From: Bolinopsis microptera | Lineage: Eukaryota; Ctenophora; Tentaculata; Lobata; Bolinopsidae | Reading direction: 5' to 3' | DNA: 64,000 nucleotides | Assembly: GCF_026151205.1 (NCBI RefSeq) | Contig: NC_087081.1 | Coordinates: forward strand, 7,187,246 to 7,251,245 | Shown: positions 46,560-55,759 of the stretch, one piece after another | How positions within the stretch are numbered: position 1 is the stretch's first letter | How the letters are laid out: each line of letters opens with the position of its first letter | Program-made: the position numbers and the translations under genes | The notes under the pieces: generated by a model | What the model was told of the DNA's origin: nothing | Seen by the model: the letters and a program-made list of their open reading frames with translations, nothing else | Databases searched by the model: none

Positions 46560-47120
46560 AAGCCAACTCAGAGATGTCCCTTTTGACCTTCCTTACGTAC
46601 ACTGCATCAAACGCGAAATGTACCAGTTATCCAAAATTTTAGATCACGAACAATATATTTCTGGCTCTAAAATTGTCATAATTTCTTCAATTCTGGTATA
46701 AACGATTTATCTCGCTATGACCACCACCACCTCTCCCTTTCATGTGATTTTAAAAGAAATATTGATTATCTAATTGAGAAATATCCTAACACGACTTTTA
46801 TATTTAATTCTTTAGTTCTCACACGTTTCTCGTGGCTTAATGAGGAAGTTAAGCATTTTAACAGCTTTATTTTTGAACTAAGCAATAGAGTGTCCAAGCT
46901 ATGGTTCTTTGACTCGCACCATATTTGTACTGTTTTATACCAGAGAAGAGAGGTCATTGTAGATCCTGATGGAAACGGAATCCACCTAACAGTACTGTCC
47001 AAGAGAGAGATAGCTCGCTCTCTTGCTACCTGTGTCAAAGAATTTATGGGGCGCAGCTACTTAATTCGAAAACACTGGCCGCTAAGACGGGAGTATGTTT
47101 CTTCATTGGGCAGACCTTAG
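46560..47120 (+). pseudogene. SGNH/GDSL-hydrolase fragment, probably of a LINE first ORF
   Basis: Two overlapping plus-strand frames form one broken protein, with the frame change near 46690. Motifs in order: a hydrophobic strand KIVIISS, then SGINDLSRY, which is the GxND block III of SGNH hydrolases, NSLVLTRF, and DGNGIHLT at about 46972-46995 with the Asp..His of block V. The nucleophile block (GDS) is missing, so the fragment begins inside the domain. Esterase domains of this kind occur in the ORF1 proteins of CR1/L2-type LINEs. It stands in the same orientation as the LINE that resumes at 55.8 kb. Confidence 0.55.
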
Positions 47121-47377
47121 AACAGCAATACAATCGGCAAACATACTATATCGAAAATTTGGACAAAATTATTAATCTACTAAGAATCGTACAGTATACG
47201 AACCATGTCTTATCTGCACCAGCTTACGGCTAATCGAAATCTTATCTTTACTAAGTTGAACCACGTAATCAGACCACTAAGTACATACACTTACAAGTTA
47301 CAAATACAGAATACAAGTCACATTCACATTTCACATACTTCAATTAACTTTTTAAACTTATTCCCACAGAATACTAG

Positions 47378-47990
47378 TGTAAAATAAGATGGCACCCAGA
47401 CCAGTCCTCCGCGGCGTACCAATGGTAAACAGTGCCTGCTCACAAGTCTCTCACTACACACTATACTCTCAGTCGTTGTAGCGACTGACAACTGCAATAA
47501 CTCTCAATAACTAAGTATTGAACTCTACGTTAATACGACAATCACGATAACTTGTATTGCCAATTACTCTGATATGACTACTACATACATGCAACCAAGT
47601 GCGGTACTGTGAATCAAACGGTTCAAATGCTACAATTCGGTCCTAAGCTAGAGTTGAACAAAGGAAACAGTTGAATCGAGTAATAACGTTCGAATGATGA
47701 ATATAAAGATATTATCAACAATCACAACTTAAACTGTGGCAAGACGGGCCACGTTGGGCGTTCTAGATCAGCGGTTAACACTTTGATTAAACACGTCACC
47801 TAAAGAGCTTTTCCAGAACTAATCCTAACGTGTCCAGAAATGCGTTATCGACACGCGCCACGTGATACCACGTGGTCACTTAACTACCTAAATCTACACT
47901 CATTACTAACGGTCGTATTAATCACTAAATTACAATCTACACAACTGCTAAAACTACTCTAAAACTGCTGCAACCAGCCTCCATAATACA
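47378..47990 (-). repeat. Candidate long terminal repeat (3' LTR of the minus-strand retrotransposon)
   Basis: The 613-base stretch begins TGTAAAATAAGATGG and ends CCTCCATAATACA, i.e. TGTA..TACA with short inverted ends. It lies downstream of pol in the transcript direction and is preceded there by a G-rich patch (CCCGGGGATATAG on the minus strand) that could be the polypurine tract. A matching copy upstream of gag was not found, so the call rests on position and termini alone. Confidence 0.35.
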
Positions 47991-48539
47991 CTATATCCCC
48001 GGGAAAATTTAATCGATTTCGTCAATATCTCCAGGAGGTATTGACAAATTCGACTAAATCCCCCCCTACCTACTAAATCCTTAAAAAAATCCTAAAACTC
48101 CCTCTTAAACAACACCCTATTAAAATAAAATTACCAACAGAATCCCCGTGATGCAACTCACGCGAAAAAACTACCCTTTAAAAAATTTACACGTGCTACA
48201 AAAATATAAAATTTAAAGAATACGTGTACCATCACGTACCAAATCTGAATAATTAAAACTACACGTGAAATCTCACTTGACACAATACAAATAAATTATA
48301 AAAACTAACGTGATACACTTCACGTTACAAACTTCAACTACTTCAAAATATTTACAAAACTTGCTACCCTACTAACTGTCCTTCTCCTAAACTGTCCCTC
48401 CTACTTCCCTTACTTCTTCTGCCGTTCTGTCGAAGTCGTAGCACCGTCTACCATCCACCGTCTCTCCGTCCACACCACCCGTTGTTGAACACGTCCTCCA
48501 CAACCATACTCCTAATCCAGGTACCGTACATCTAGGCAC

Positions 48540-48832
48540 GAACCTACACTTACACCATTATTTCCGTACACCTAGTTACGAACATAACTAACACAATTAT
48601 TTCCGTACACCTAGTTACGAACATAACTTACACAACTATCTCCGTACACCTAGTTACGAACATAACTTGCATAATTATTTCCGTACACCTAGTTACGAAC
48701 ATAACGTATACAATTATCTCCATACACCTAGTTACGAACATAACTTACACCATTATCTCCGTACACCTAGTTACGAACATAACTTACACCATTATCTCCG
48801 TACACCTAGTTACGAACATAACTTCACATAAG
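48540..48832. repeat. 39-bp tandem repeat in the retrotransposon 3' region
   Basis: The unit beginning TCCGTACACCTAGTTACGAA and continuing CATAACTTACACAATTA is present about eight times with few changes. It lies between pol and the candidate LTR. Confidence 0.9.
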
Positions 48833-49251
48833 TCACTGCAGACCGTCATATTTATAGATATGAAGTCCAATCATCTAGATTAAGACCTTATCGGCACACG
48901 AATATCAAAAGTCAACTAAAGGCAAATCTAGGCATCAGGAGCGATGCTCTACCGGATTAAAATGTGACTCAACCTCTACACTCTACTCTACTCCACGGTT
49001 CAACAACTAACTCCACCTCTCGCAAACTCTCCACTCTCCAGGGTAGCAAGCCCTTCAAAATAAAAACCAGACATCACTAACAATATCAACTGATATCAAG
49101 GACACCAGGCATACCCTAAGCACGGCGGGAGATAAGAAATGCAACGATGACCACCTTCCACAGGTTCCAGGTAGTCTGCAAAACATGACAACAATCGTCG
49201 TATCTGCCCGAGCAACAGTTAGTTAACTGGCATCCCTTGACCAGCAATCCT

Positions 49252-52200
49252 CTAAAAACCAAGTAAACTGTCCTTTACCACCTTCAATACAACACTAATT
49301 CTCGACACCGGTCTGTAGTAATCCGGCTTCTTTAATTCTGCTCTATTCCTTAGAGAACGTCCTCCACTGACTACAGGTGTACTCTGTTCCTCAGGTGAGT
49401 AAGCTAGTGTACTGTTACTCTCCCCCAGTATGACAGGACTCAAACTATCCTCCATCCGGGATGTAGGTTCCTCAACCCCTCTGCCCCACCCGGGTGTGTG
49501 GAAAGATCCAAAACTCGATTCTGTCTCCTGGATAGGTGATGAAATATGAATAGGAGTGTTAACCCTAGCTGGTGTTTGAGGGTCATGTTGGATTGAAATT
49601 TCCTGACTTTCCGTTCTGAAAGGAAGTGTATACTCAGGTGATAGAGGTTCGTCAGGAATTTCAATTCTCTGATTAGACAAAGTACTCTCTCGAATCACAG
49701 GATTCCTTCTCTCTACTTGCTCAGGCATCCACTCCTCATCACTACTGCTATCACTATTCTCACTGTCCCTTCTCACTGGGTCTTTTCTCACTGGCTCCGC
49801 AGTATATCTGCTGCCCTCACGAATCACTACTCTTTTCTCCGAGAATCTGTTCATCTCGTAGTGCTTCATTTTACAAATATTTGTGACCTTCTCTAACCCA
49901 GGTCCGTACTCCACTACATATAAGTGATCATTTATCACCTTCTTTACCTTGCACGGACCCCTAAATCGTGGAGCAAACTTGTGTTTAGGACATTGCACTA
50001 ACACGAAACAAAAGTCGTTCTCCTTAAAGTAAGGACCATGCAGTTTACGATCATGTTGCCTCTGTGCATACATGAAATCTACATTAGCACTCTCTCTCAC
50101 TCTCCTGATGATCCTCTTCATTTCTCTGTGAAGCTCGTATGCCTCTCTGGCAGCGGCGTTCCTCGTATCTGGCTGATGCTTTTCTCTATCATCTAACATC
50201 AGATTCAACGGCAAGTTTACCTCTCTGCCAAATATCATCTTGTGAGCAGAATACCCAGTTCTCCGGTTCTTCAAACAGTTCAAGGCAAATGTACTCTTGT
50301 CCAGATACATATCCCAACAGTGCTCCTTTCCCTTAGGAATGCATGCACGTAACGCTCGATTGGTTCTCTTGTTGTTGCTCTCAGCACGGGCCGTGCTAGA
50401 CGCTTTATACGATGTTCCGTGAGTTTTCTTGCACTCGAAAGACTCCCAAACTTCCTTGAAGAATTCTGCTCTGAACCCGGGGTGATTATCCACAATTAAC
50501 TCCCGACACATTCCGAACTTTAATACCCAGTTCTTCATTATCGCTGCTATATTCTCCTTAGCAGTTTGACTCTTGACTGGAACTGCCACTAGATAGTTTG
50601 ACCAGGCATCAGAGATAGTAAGGATGTATCGATATCCTCGGGGTGTTCTCTGATTTGCTGTCGGTACTATGTGATCAATTACTATAGCGTCATTGAAATG
50701 GTGGAAGAATAAATGCTTTAACGGTGCTTTCAGATAAGCTTTCGGCTGCTTCATCTCTCCGCATCTTATGCACGCTTTGATGTACATTTTGAAGTCCTGC
50801 TCCATCTTTGGCCAGTAGAAGTACTCCCTGCATTTCTCCACACAGGTGCTGATTCCCGGGTGACAGTTGGTGATGTTGTCGTGAAACAGTCTCATGATCT
50901 CTTCTTCATAGCTGTCTGGTATCACGATCAACTCTCTCGAATCCTTCTCTTTTCTTTTAACCCACTTTCTCTTCAAGAGTCCACTTTCATCCACTTTCAT
51001 CAAGCTAAATTGGGTCCAATAGGTGATCAATTTGTCTGGCACACGGTTCACCTGGATTGTTCCCCGGGCGCCGTCTTTAACCCACTGTTTCACAATCCTC
51101 AATATTGGATCCAAGTTCTGCTCTGTCTTGATCCTTTCCAAATCTGGTAAGCATTGTTTGTCTGTCTCTGTATCTGGTACTGCAAAGGTAACCTGTTTAC
51201 AATTACCCTGCTTCTTCTGAAGTCGTGGCATCACATCGATGCTGCAAATACATACAGGAACATCCTTCTCCTTGAGCTTTACCATCCTCACATGTCCATC
51301 ATGATTGTCCTCGAACAGGAGTTGTAGATCACTTTTCTCCGTTTGATCTCTCTTAGTCACCTTTTTTTCATCATGCTCATCAATTATCTCATCTGTACTC
51401 TGCTCTCTCCATATCTCATTCTTCCAGCCATTTATCCCCTCACTGATTACTATCTCGCTCCCACTACTACACACTCTGCTGTTCTCTCCCATACCACACA
51501 TGACGTTATCAGCGTCACTCACCACACCAGGACTCTTCTCAGAGGATTCACTAACGTCAGAAGCGTTGTGATCACGTGTAACATTACTAGAGGATTCACT
51601 AACGTCAGAAGCGTTGTGATCACGTGTAATATTACTAGAGGATTCACTAACGTCAGAAGCGTTGTGATCACCCGTAACATTACTAGAGGATTCACTAACG
51701 TCAGAAGCGTTGTGATCACGTGTAACATTACTAGAGGATTCACTAACGTCAGAAGCGTTGTGACTCGGGATGGTATCGACACCCAGAGACCTGGTAAACT
51801 CCTCTCCTCTCGATCTCTCCGCTCCACTGACTTCTGTCTGGCATGATGCTTCCACGAATTTCCTTCTGAATGGAAATCTGCTCAAAAAGTCACATAGCGT
51901 GTTCTCTTTTCCTTCAATGTGCACGATATCAAAGGAGTAGTTGGATAGCTCCTGGCACTTCCTGATTAAAGCAGGATCTGATTTTGAGAACAGGGTGTCG
52001 CTCGCTGATAGGAGACTCTTACAGTCCGTTATAACTTTGAACTTGGTGTTTCTGAGATACATCTTCCAGTGATCAATGGCTATCACCATGGCATCAAATT
52101 CTAGCTGTGTCTGGCTCCTTTCTCTCTTGTAGGGTGGTACAGCTTTACTATAGAATGCTACTATTCTCCTCTCTCTCTTTCCATCTCGTACTATCTCCTG

Positions 52201-54135
52201 GCTCAAGGTAGCTCCGTATCCATGTTTGCTAGCGTCCACTGTCAGGTGATATGACTGGAATGGGTCCTCTGTATCAAGTATAGCCAACATCGTACTCTCC
52301 GCCACCGCTCTCTTTAGCTCCTCAAACGCCTCCTGGCACTCACTTGTCCACTCAAACTTTGCTTCCTTCGTAGTGAGCTTGTGAAGAGGCTTCGCAATTA
52401 CGCTGTATCTGGGTATCCACTTCCTCACGTAGTTCAAGGCACCTAACACTTCTTGAACCCTCTTCACAGTGGTGGGAACAGGTAAGGCAAGTAGATCCTT
52501 AACCCTGTCCTCTGTGATCTGTACTCCGTCCTCGCTGATTGACACACCCACGAATGTAACTTTCTCCCTCAGTAGCATACATTTTTTGGGGGTCAACGTC
52601 AGATTCGCTTGAACCAGTCTCATCAGCAGGATCTCCAATCTGTCGAGATGTTCGCTCACAGTCTTTGAACTCAGGAACAGATCGTCGATGAAGAATATCA
52701 ACTGTTCTATCGGAACTGTTGCCAGAAGTTTCCACATCACCTTCGAGAACACGCTACTGGAGTTCTTGTGACCCATGATCATACGAGCCCAACAGTATGA
52801 CCTTCCCCTGTGCATGAACGCTGTAACCTTCTTCGAATCTTCAGAGTATGGTATCTGCCAGAAACTCTTAGAGAGATCGAAACTTGAATAAATAGAGTCT
52901 GATCCTATCGTGTCTAACACGTGATTCAAGTTGGGTAACGGGTATTTCTCATCCATGCAGACTTTGTTGGTACCCCTCAGGTCTGCTACCAACCTCCATG
53001 ATTCAGGATCTGTATTCTTTTTGACCAGAAATATAGGATGGTTGAAGTCACTGGGTCCTTTCAGGGGCTCTGCTATTCCCGCTCTCACCATCTGTTCAAT
53101 TTGGCGGTCCATCTCTGGCTGAAGTTTGTACGGGGTAGGTATAGGATATGTCCAGCTGGGCGACTCTCCCTCCTTCATCTTGATCTTTGCTTCATACATA
53201 TTGCAGCACCCGATATCAAATTCATCATGCGAGAAGCAGTCCCTGAATCTCCAGATTATCTCCTTCAGTCTGGTCTTCTCAGTGTTAGACATTGCCACCT
53301 CTATCTCGTCCAGCCCGAGCCTCTCAAACAACTCACTCTGAATCCATTTCTCCCCACCTATCTGTCCTGGCTCACTCCTGGTCTCCTGAGCTTGGTCATC
53401 AATTGTAGTCCCTCTCACTCCGACATCGTGACTCCTGCTCCTTTGCACGCCGTGTATGAAATCTTGATCGCCTACAGGCTTCAACAGTGCAATGATCTTG
53501 TTCTTGTGAATTGTTATCGGTTCATCAGTTGCGTTAATACACTTCATCGGAATCAGTCTCTTCTCAGAGTGCACAACTGCATGAGCGAACAGAATTCCTG
53601 TCTCTCCAATTCCGTGCTTGTACTGTGGCTCAATCAAACCCTTGAAGTTCACTCCTTTCGCCTGCAGCTTTCCACTGATGTATTGCACCGTGTTTGGAGG
53701 AATGACTGTGACTCTGCTACATCTCACTTTTATCTGCTGCTTTACATTCTCCGGCTTCTCCGTGAACGGCACCTCATCTCCGTTATGCAGCACCAATCTG
53801 CACTTGTTATAATCCAGCGTCACTCTATTCGATCTCAAGAAGTCATCTCCAATCAGGAACTCTGTGTCTAACAGATCAGTTACCACGAAAGTGTGCACAA
53901 ACTTATTTCCAGCAACCACCACTTCCATCTCTAACTCTCCTCTGATTTGTATCGTGTCTTGAGAAAATGACTTCAAGGTCATGTTACACGGTCGGATCCC
54001 GCTCTCTAGTCTCAGTCCTCTCACAAAACCCGTGGACACAATACTCACAGCCGACCCGCTGTCAACAAAAAGGTAGGCTGCCACTCCTCTGCAACTCCCA
54101 GCCACCAAGATGTGTTTCCAGTTCACCGCATTCAC
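49252..54135 (-). CDS. pol: Ty3-type Pol polyprotein
   Basis: 1627 codons without a stop. Aspartic protease near the start (FVDSGSAVS, Asp about 25; FLIGDDFL about 95). Reverse transcriptase with SSFDLSKSFWQIP and the catalytic FFIDDLF at about 482 (FIDD in place of YxDD). RNase H with TVDASKHGYG at about 633 and FKVITDCKSL. Integrase with an HHCC finger (HPGISTC, CIRCGEMK) around 1070-1120, then catalytic Asp in VIDHIV (about 1152), Asp in IVDNHPGF (about 1214) and Glu in ARAESNN (about 1250). Between RNase H and integrase sits a five-fold repeat of DHNASDVSESSSNVTR. No chromodomain. The frame is +1 relative to gag and is open about 75 bases upstream of 54135, so translation by frameshift from gag is likelier than the GTG at 54133-54135. 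Confidence 0.9.
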   Translation of the reverse strand: MNAVNWKHILVAGSCRGVAAYLFVDSGSAVSIVSTGFVRGLRLESGIRPCNMTLKSFSQDTIQIRGELEMEVVVAGNKFVHTFVVTDLLDTEFLIGDDFLRSNRVTLDYNKCRLVLHNGDEVPFTEKPENVKQQIKVRCSRVTVIPPNTVQYISGKLQAKGVNFKGLIEPQYKHGIGETGILFAHAVVHSEKRLIPMKCINATDEPITIHKNKIIALLKPVGDQDFIHGVQRSRSHDVGVRGTTIDDQAQETRSEPGQIGGEKWIQSELFERLGLDEIEVAMSNTEKTRLKEIIWRFRDCFSHDEFDIGCCNMYEAKIKMKEGESPSWTYPIPTPYKLQPEMDRQIEQMVRAGIAEPLKGPSDFNHPIFLVKKNTDPESWRLVADLRGTNKVCMDEKYPLPNLNHVLDTIGSDSIYSSFDLSKSFWQIPYSEDSKKVTAFMHRGRSYCWARMIMGHKNSSSVFSKVMWKLLATVPIEQLIFFIDDLFLSSKTVSEHLDRLEILLMRLVQANLTLTPKKCMLLREKVTFVGVSISEDGVQITEDRVKDLLALPVPTTVKRVQEVLGALNYVRKWIPRYSVIAKPLHKLTTKEAKFEWTSECQEAFEELKRAVAESTMLAILDTEDPFQSYHLTVDASKHGYGATLSQEIVRDGKRERRIVAFYSKAVPPYKRERSQTQLEFDAMVIAIDHWKMYLRNTKFKVITDCKSLLSASDTLFSKSDPALIRKCQELSNYSFDIVHIEGKENTLCDFLSRFPFRRKFVEASCQTEVSGAERSRGEEFTRSLGVDTIPSHNASDVSESSSNVTRDHNASDVSESSSNVTGDHNASDVSESSSNITRDHNASDVSESSSNVTRDHNASDVSESSEKSPGVVSDADNVMCGMGENSRVCSSGSEIVISEGINGWKNEIWREQSTDEIIDEHDEKKVTKRDQTEKSDLQLLFEDNHDGHVRMVKLKEKDVPVCICSIDVMPRLQKKQGNCKQVTFAVPDTETDKQCLPDLERIKTEQNLDPILRIVKQWVKDGARGTIQVNRVPDKLITYWTQFSLMKVDESGLLKRKWVKRKEKDSRELIVIPDSYEEEIMRLFHDNITNCHPGISTCVEKCREYFYWPKMEQDFKMYIKACIRCGEMKQPKAYLKAPLKHLFFHHFNDAIVIDHIVPTANQRTPRGYRYILTISDAWSNYLVAVPVKSQTAKENIAAIMKNWVLKFGMCRELIVDNHPGFRAEFFKEVWESFECKKTHGTSYKASSTARAESNNKRTNRALRACIPKGKEHCWDMYLDKSTFALNCLKNRRTGYSAHKMIFGREVNLPLNLMLDDREKHQPDTRNAAAREAYELHREMKRIIRRVRESANVDFMYAQRQHDRKLHGPYFKENDFCFVLVQCPKHKFAPRFRGPCKVKKVINDHLYVVEYGPGLEKVTNICKMKHYEMNRFSEKRVVIREGSRYTAEPVRKDPVRRDSENSDSSSDEEWMPEQVERRNPVIRESTLSNQRIEIPDEPLSPEYTLPFRTESQEISIQHDPQTPARVNTPIHISSPIQETESSFGSFHTPGWGRGVEEPTSRMEDSLSPVILGESNSTLAYSPEEQSTPVVSGGRSLRNRAELKKPDYYRPVSRISVVLKVVKDSLLGF
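51530..51765. repeat. 48-bp in-frame minisatellite within pol
   Basis: Five copies of a 48-base unit (containing TAACGTCAGAAGCGTTGTGA) encode 16-residue repeats of DHNASDVSESSSNVTR. Each keeps the frame. The encoded segment is acidic and serine-rich and probably a disordered linker between RNase H and integrase. Confidence 0.95.
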
Positions 54136-54158
54136 CTCCTTCTGCTTCCCATATGATT

Positions 54159-55523
54159 TTAATTGCGACTGATGGGAAATGAATTTTGTCCAGTCGCACG
54201 CCCGTTTAAATGGTCTGTCTGCATTCCATGCTGTTCATTCACTGTGGGTCTGTACTGCCCTCCTCGTTCTCCAGATTGCCCTCTGTTGACGTTACAGAAT
54301 CTCTGAATGTGTCCCTCACCCTGACAATTATAACAAATCAATGGCCTGCGACTCTCTCCTCTACTCGCACCTCCACTCGCCCCTCTACTCGCACCTCTAC
54401 TCGCACCTCTGCTACTCCGCTCAACCGGACTCACTCTACTCCTACAAACACTGGCAACATGCCCTTTACCTCCACACAGCTGGCACACAATATTGCTCCA
54501 ACACGAGTCAGCCTTGTGACCCTTCTTCCCACACATTTGACAGTTATTCTCATCCTCTTCTTTCTCACCTTGCCTGCCAACACCATAAGTAGGTGCCCGG
54601 AATTCCAGTGTATTTATTGGATCACTGTCAAGCTCTCCCTCTACTGCCTTGGATATGTGTTCCTCCTGTACAGCTAAACGGATCACACTATCAAAATCCT
54701 CTGTCTTCGTGTTCATCTGAAGGAGCCGTCTTTTAATAGCAGGGTCTCTCACGCCCTGTATCAACACAGTGATACCTGCACTCTCTCTCTCCACAGCTCT
54801 CGGGTAAATCTTCTCAGCAGTATCCTGTATTCTCTCTGCGAACTGCTCTACGTTCTCTAACGCTTCCTGCCTCATTTTGTGAAACGTTGTCCTCATGATT
54901 CTCGCATCAGTGGCTGGATATAGCTCTCGTTTCACCGCACTGATCAGCATTTTTACGTCACCTCTCTCCTCACTCGACAGTCGAATGTTCTTGACTTTCT
55001 TGAACTTTCCATCGTCTTCTATCTGACTGGCAAGTCTCAAGTCGAGATTGTCCTTTACTCCGCATAACAGGACCCACTGCTCGAATCTCTGCAGAAATGT
55101 ACAGAAGTCATCATTTTTCCTGTACCTCGGCGCCTTACATTTCATCGTGTACTCTCCCTTATCTCTCTCTGTATTTCCGGGTTGCAAATCACCACTCTCA
55201 GTTGTTCTCGCTATTTCTTGCAACAAGTTGCTTGTGTTCTCCATCTTTACATCTCGTTCCCTCATCAATTCCTCTCGCTCAAGCTCTGCTTCTTCTCTCC
55301 ACCTGTTCATATCTCTCTCCAACTCTCTCACTCTGCTCAAACACTCCTCTCTCTTCTCGCTCAAATCAAACAACTCCACTTTGCTCTCTTTTATCTCCGC
55401 CTCTTTCTCACTTGTGTCCCAAGACTTCATTTCCAATTTCACCTCCACAATCTGATCCACAATCCGTTTTTCCTCCTCTACTAGTTTTCTCATCTCCTGC
55501 TCCATGTTTGTGAGTCCAGACAT
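54159..55523 (-). CDS. gag: Ty3-type Gag protein
   Basis: 454 codons from ATG. Residues 1-95 are charged and coiled-coil-like (EEEKRIVDQIVEVKLEMKS). The middle has a retrotransposon Gag capsid-like region (FLQRFEQWVLLCG). Near the C terminus are three CCHC zinc knuckles: CQMCGKKGHKADSC, CQLCGGKGHVASVC and, after a GASRGASRGAS repeat, CYNCQGEGHIQRFC. The stop TAA lies inside the open part of the pol frame, giving an overlap of roughly 50 bases. Gag packages the element RNA into particles. Confidence 0.9.
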   Translation of the reverse strand: MSGLTNMEQEMRKLVEEEKRIVDQIVEVKLEMKSWDTSEKEAEIKESKVELFDLSEKREECLSRVRELERDMNRWREEAELEREELMRERDVKMENTSNLLQEIARTTESGDLQPGNTERDKGEYTMKCKAPRYRKNDDFCTFLQRFEQWVLLCGVKDNLDLRLASQIEDDGKFKKVKNIRLSSEERGDVKMLISAVKRELYPATDARIMRTTFHKMRQEALENVEQFAERIQDTAEKIYPRAVERESAGITVLIQGVRDPAIKRRLLQMNTKTEDFDSVIRLAVQEEHISKAVEGELDSDPINTLEFRAPTYGVGRQGEKEEDENNCQMCGKKGHKADSCWSNIVCQLCGGKGHVASVCRSRVSPVERSSRGASRGASRGASGGASRGESRRPLICYNCQGEGHIQRFCNVNRGQSGERGGQYRPTVNEQHGMQTDHLNGRATGQNSFPISRN

Positions 55524-55759
55524 AGTACCACTTTCCTAGGTTCTCCAGATAGTGTTCACTGAATTGATTTCTCTAGTTAGAAGCTGAAGTTAGGGACCCG
55601 GACAGAGTGTTCACAAAACCTCGCACGTTTTCTCACTCTTCCCTGGCCCCATTTTCTTGGCTCACTCATCTGGAGTAGATACTTTCAGTGACTGTTTTCC
55701 GTGTACTTTATTATATTACATATAGTAGCAAACCTATATCTACATTTAAACAAGAGTAT

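Noticed and set aside
51343..51846. 167-codon plus-strand frame with repeated NITRGFTNVRSVV
   Set aside because: Antisense shadow of the 48-base repeat inside pol.
53038..53871. 277-codon plus-strand frame
   Set aside because: Antisense to the protease/reverse-transcriptase part of pol, which has clear catalytic motifs on the minus strand.
55048..55513. Overlapping plus-strand frames rich in Ser/Leu
   Set aside because: Antisense to the charged N-terminal part of gag.
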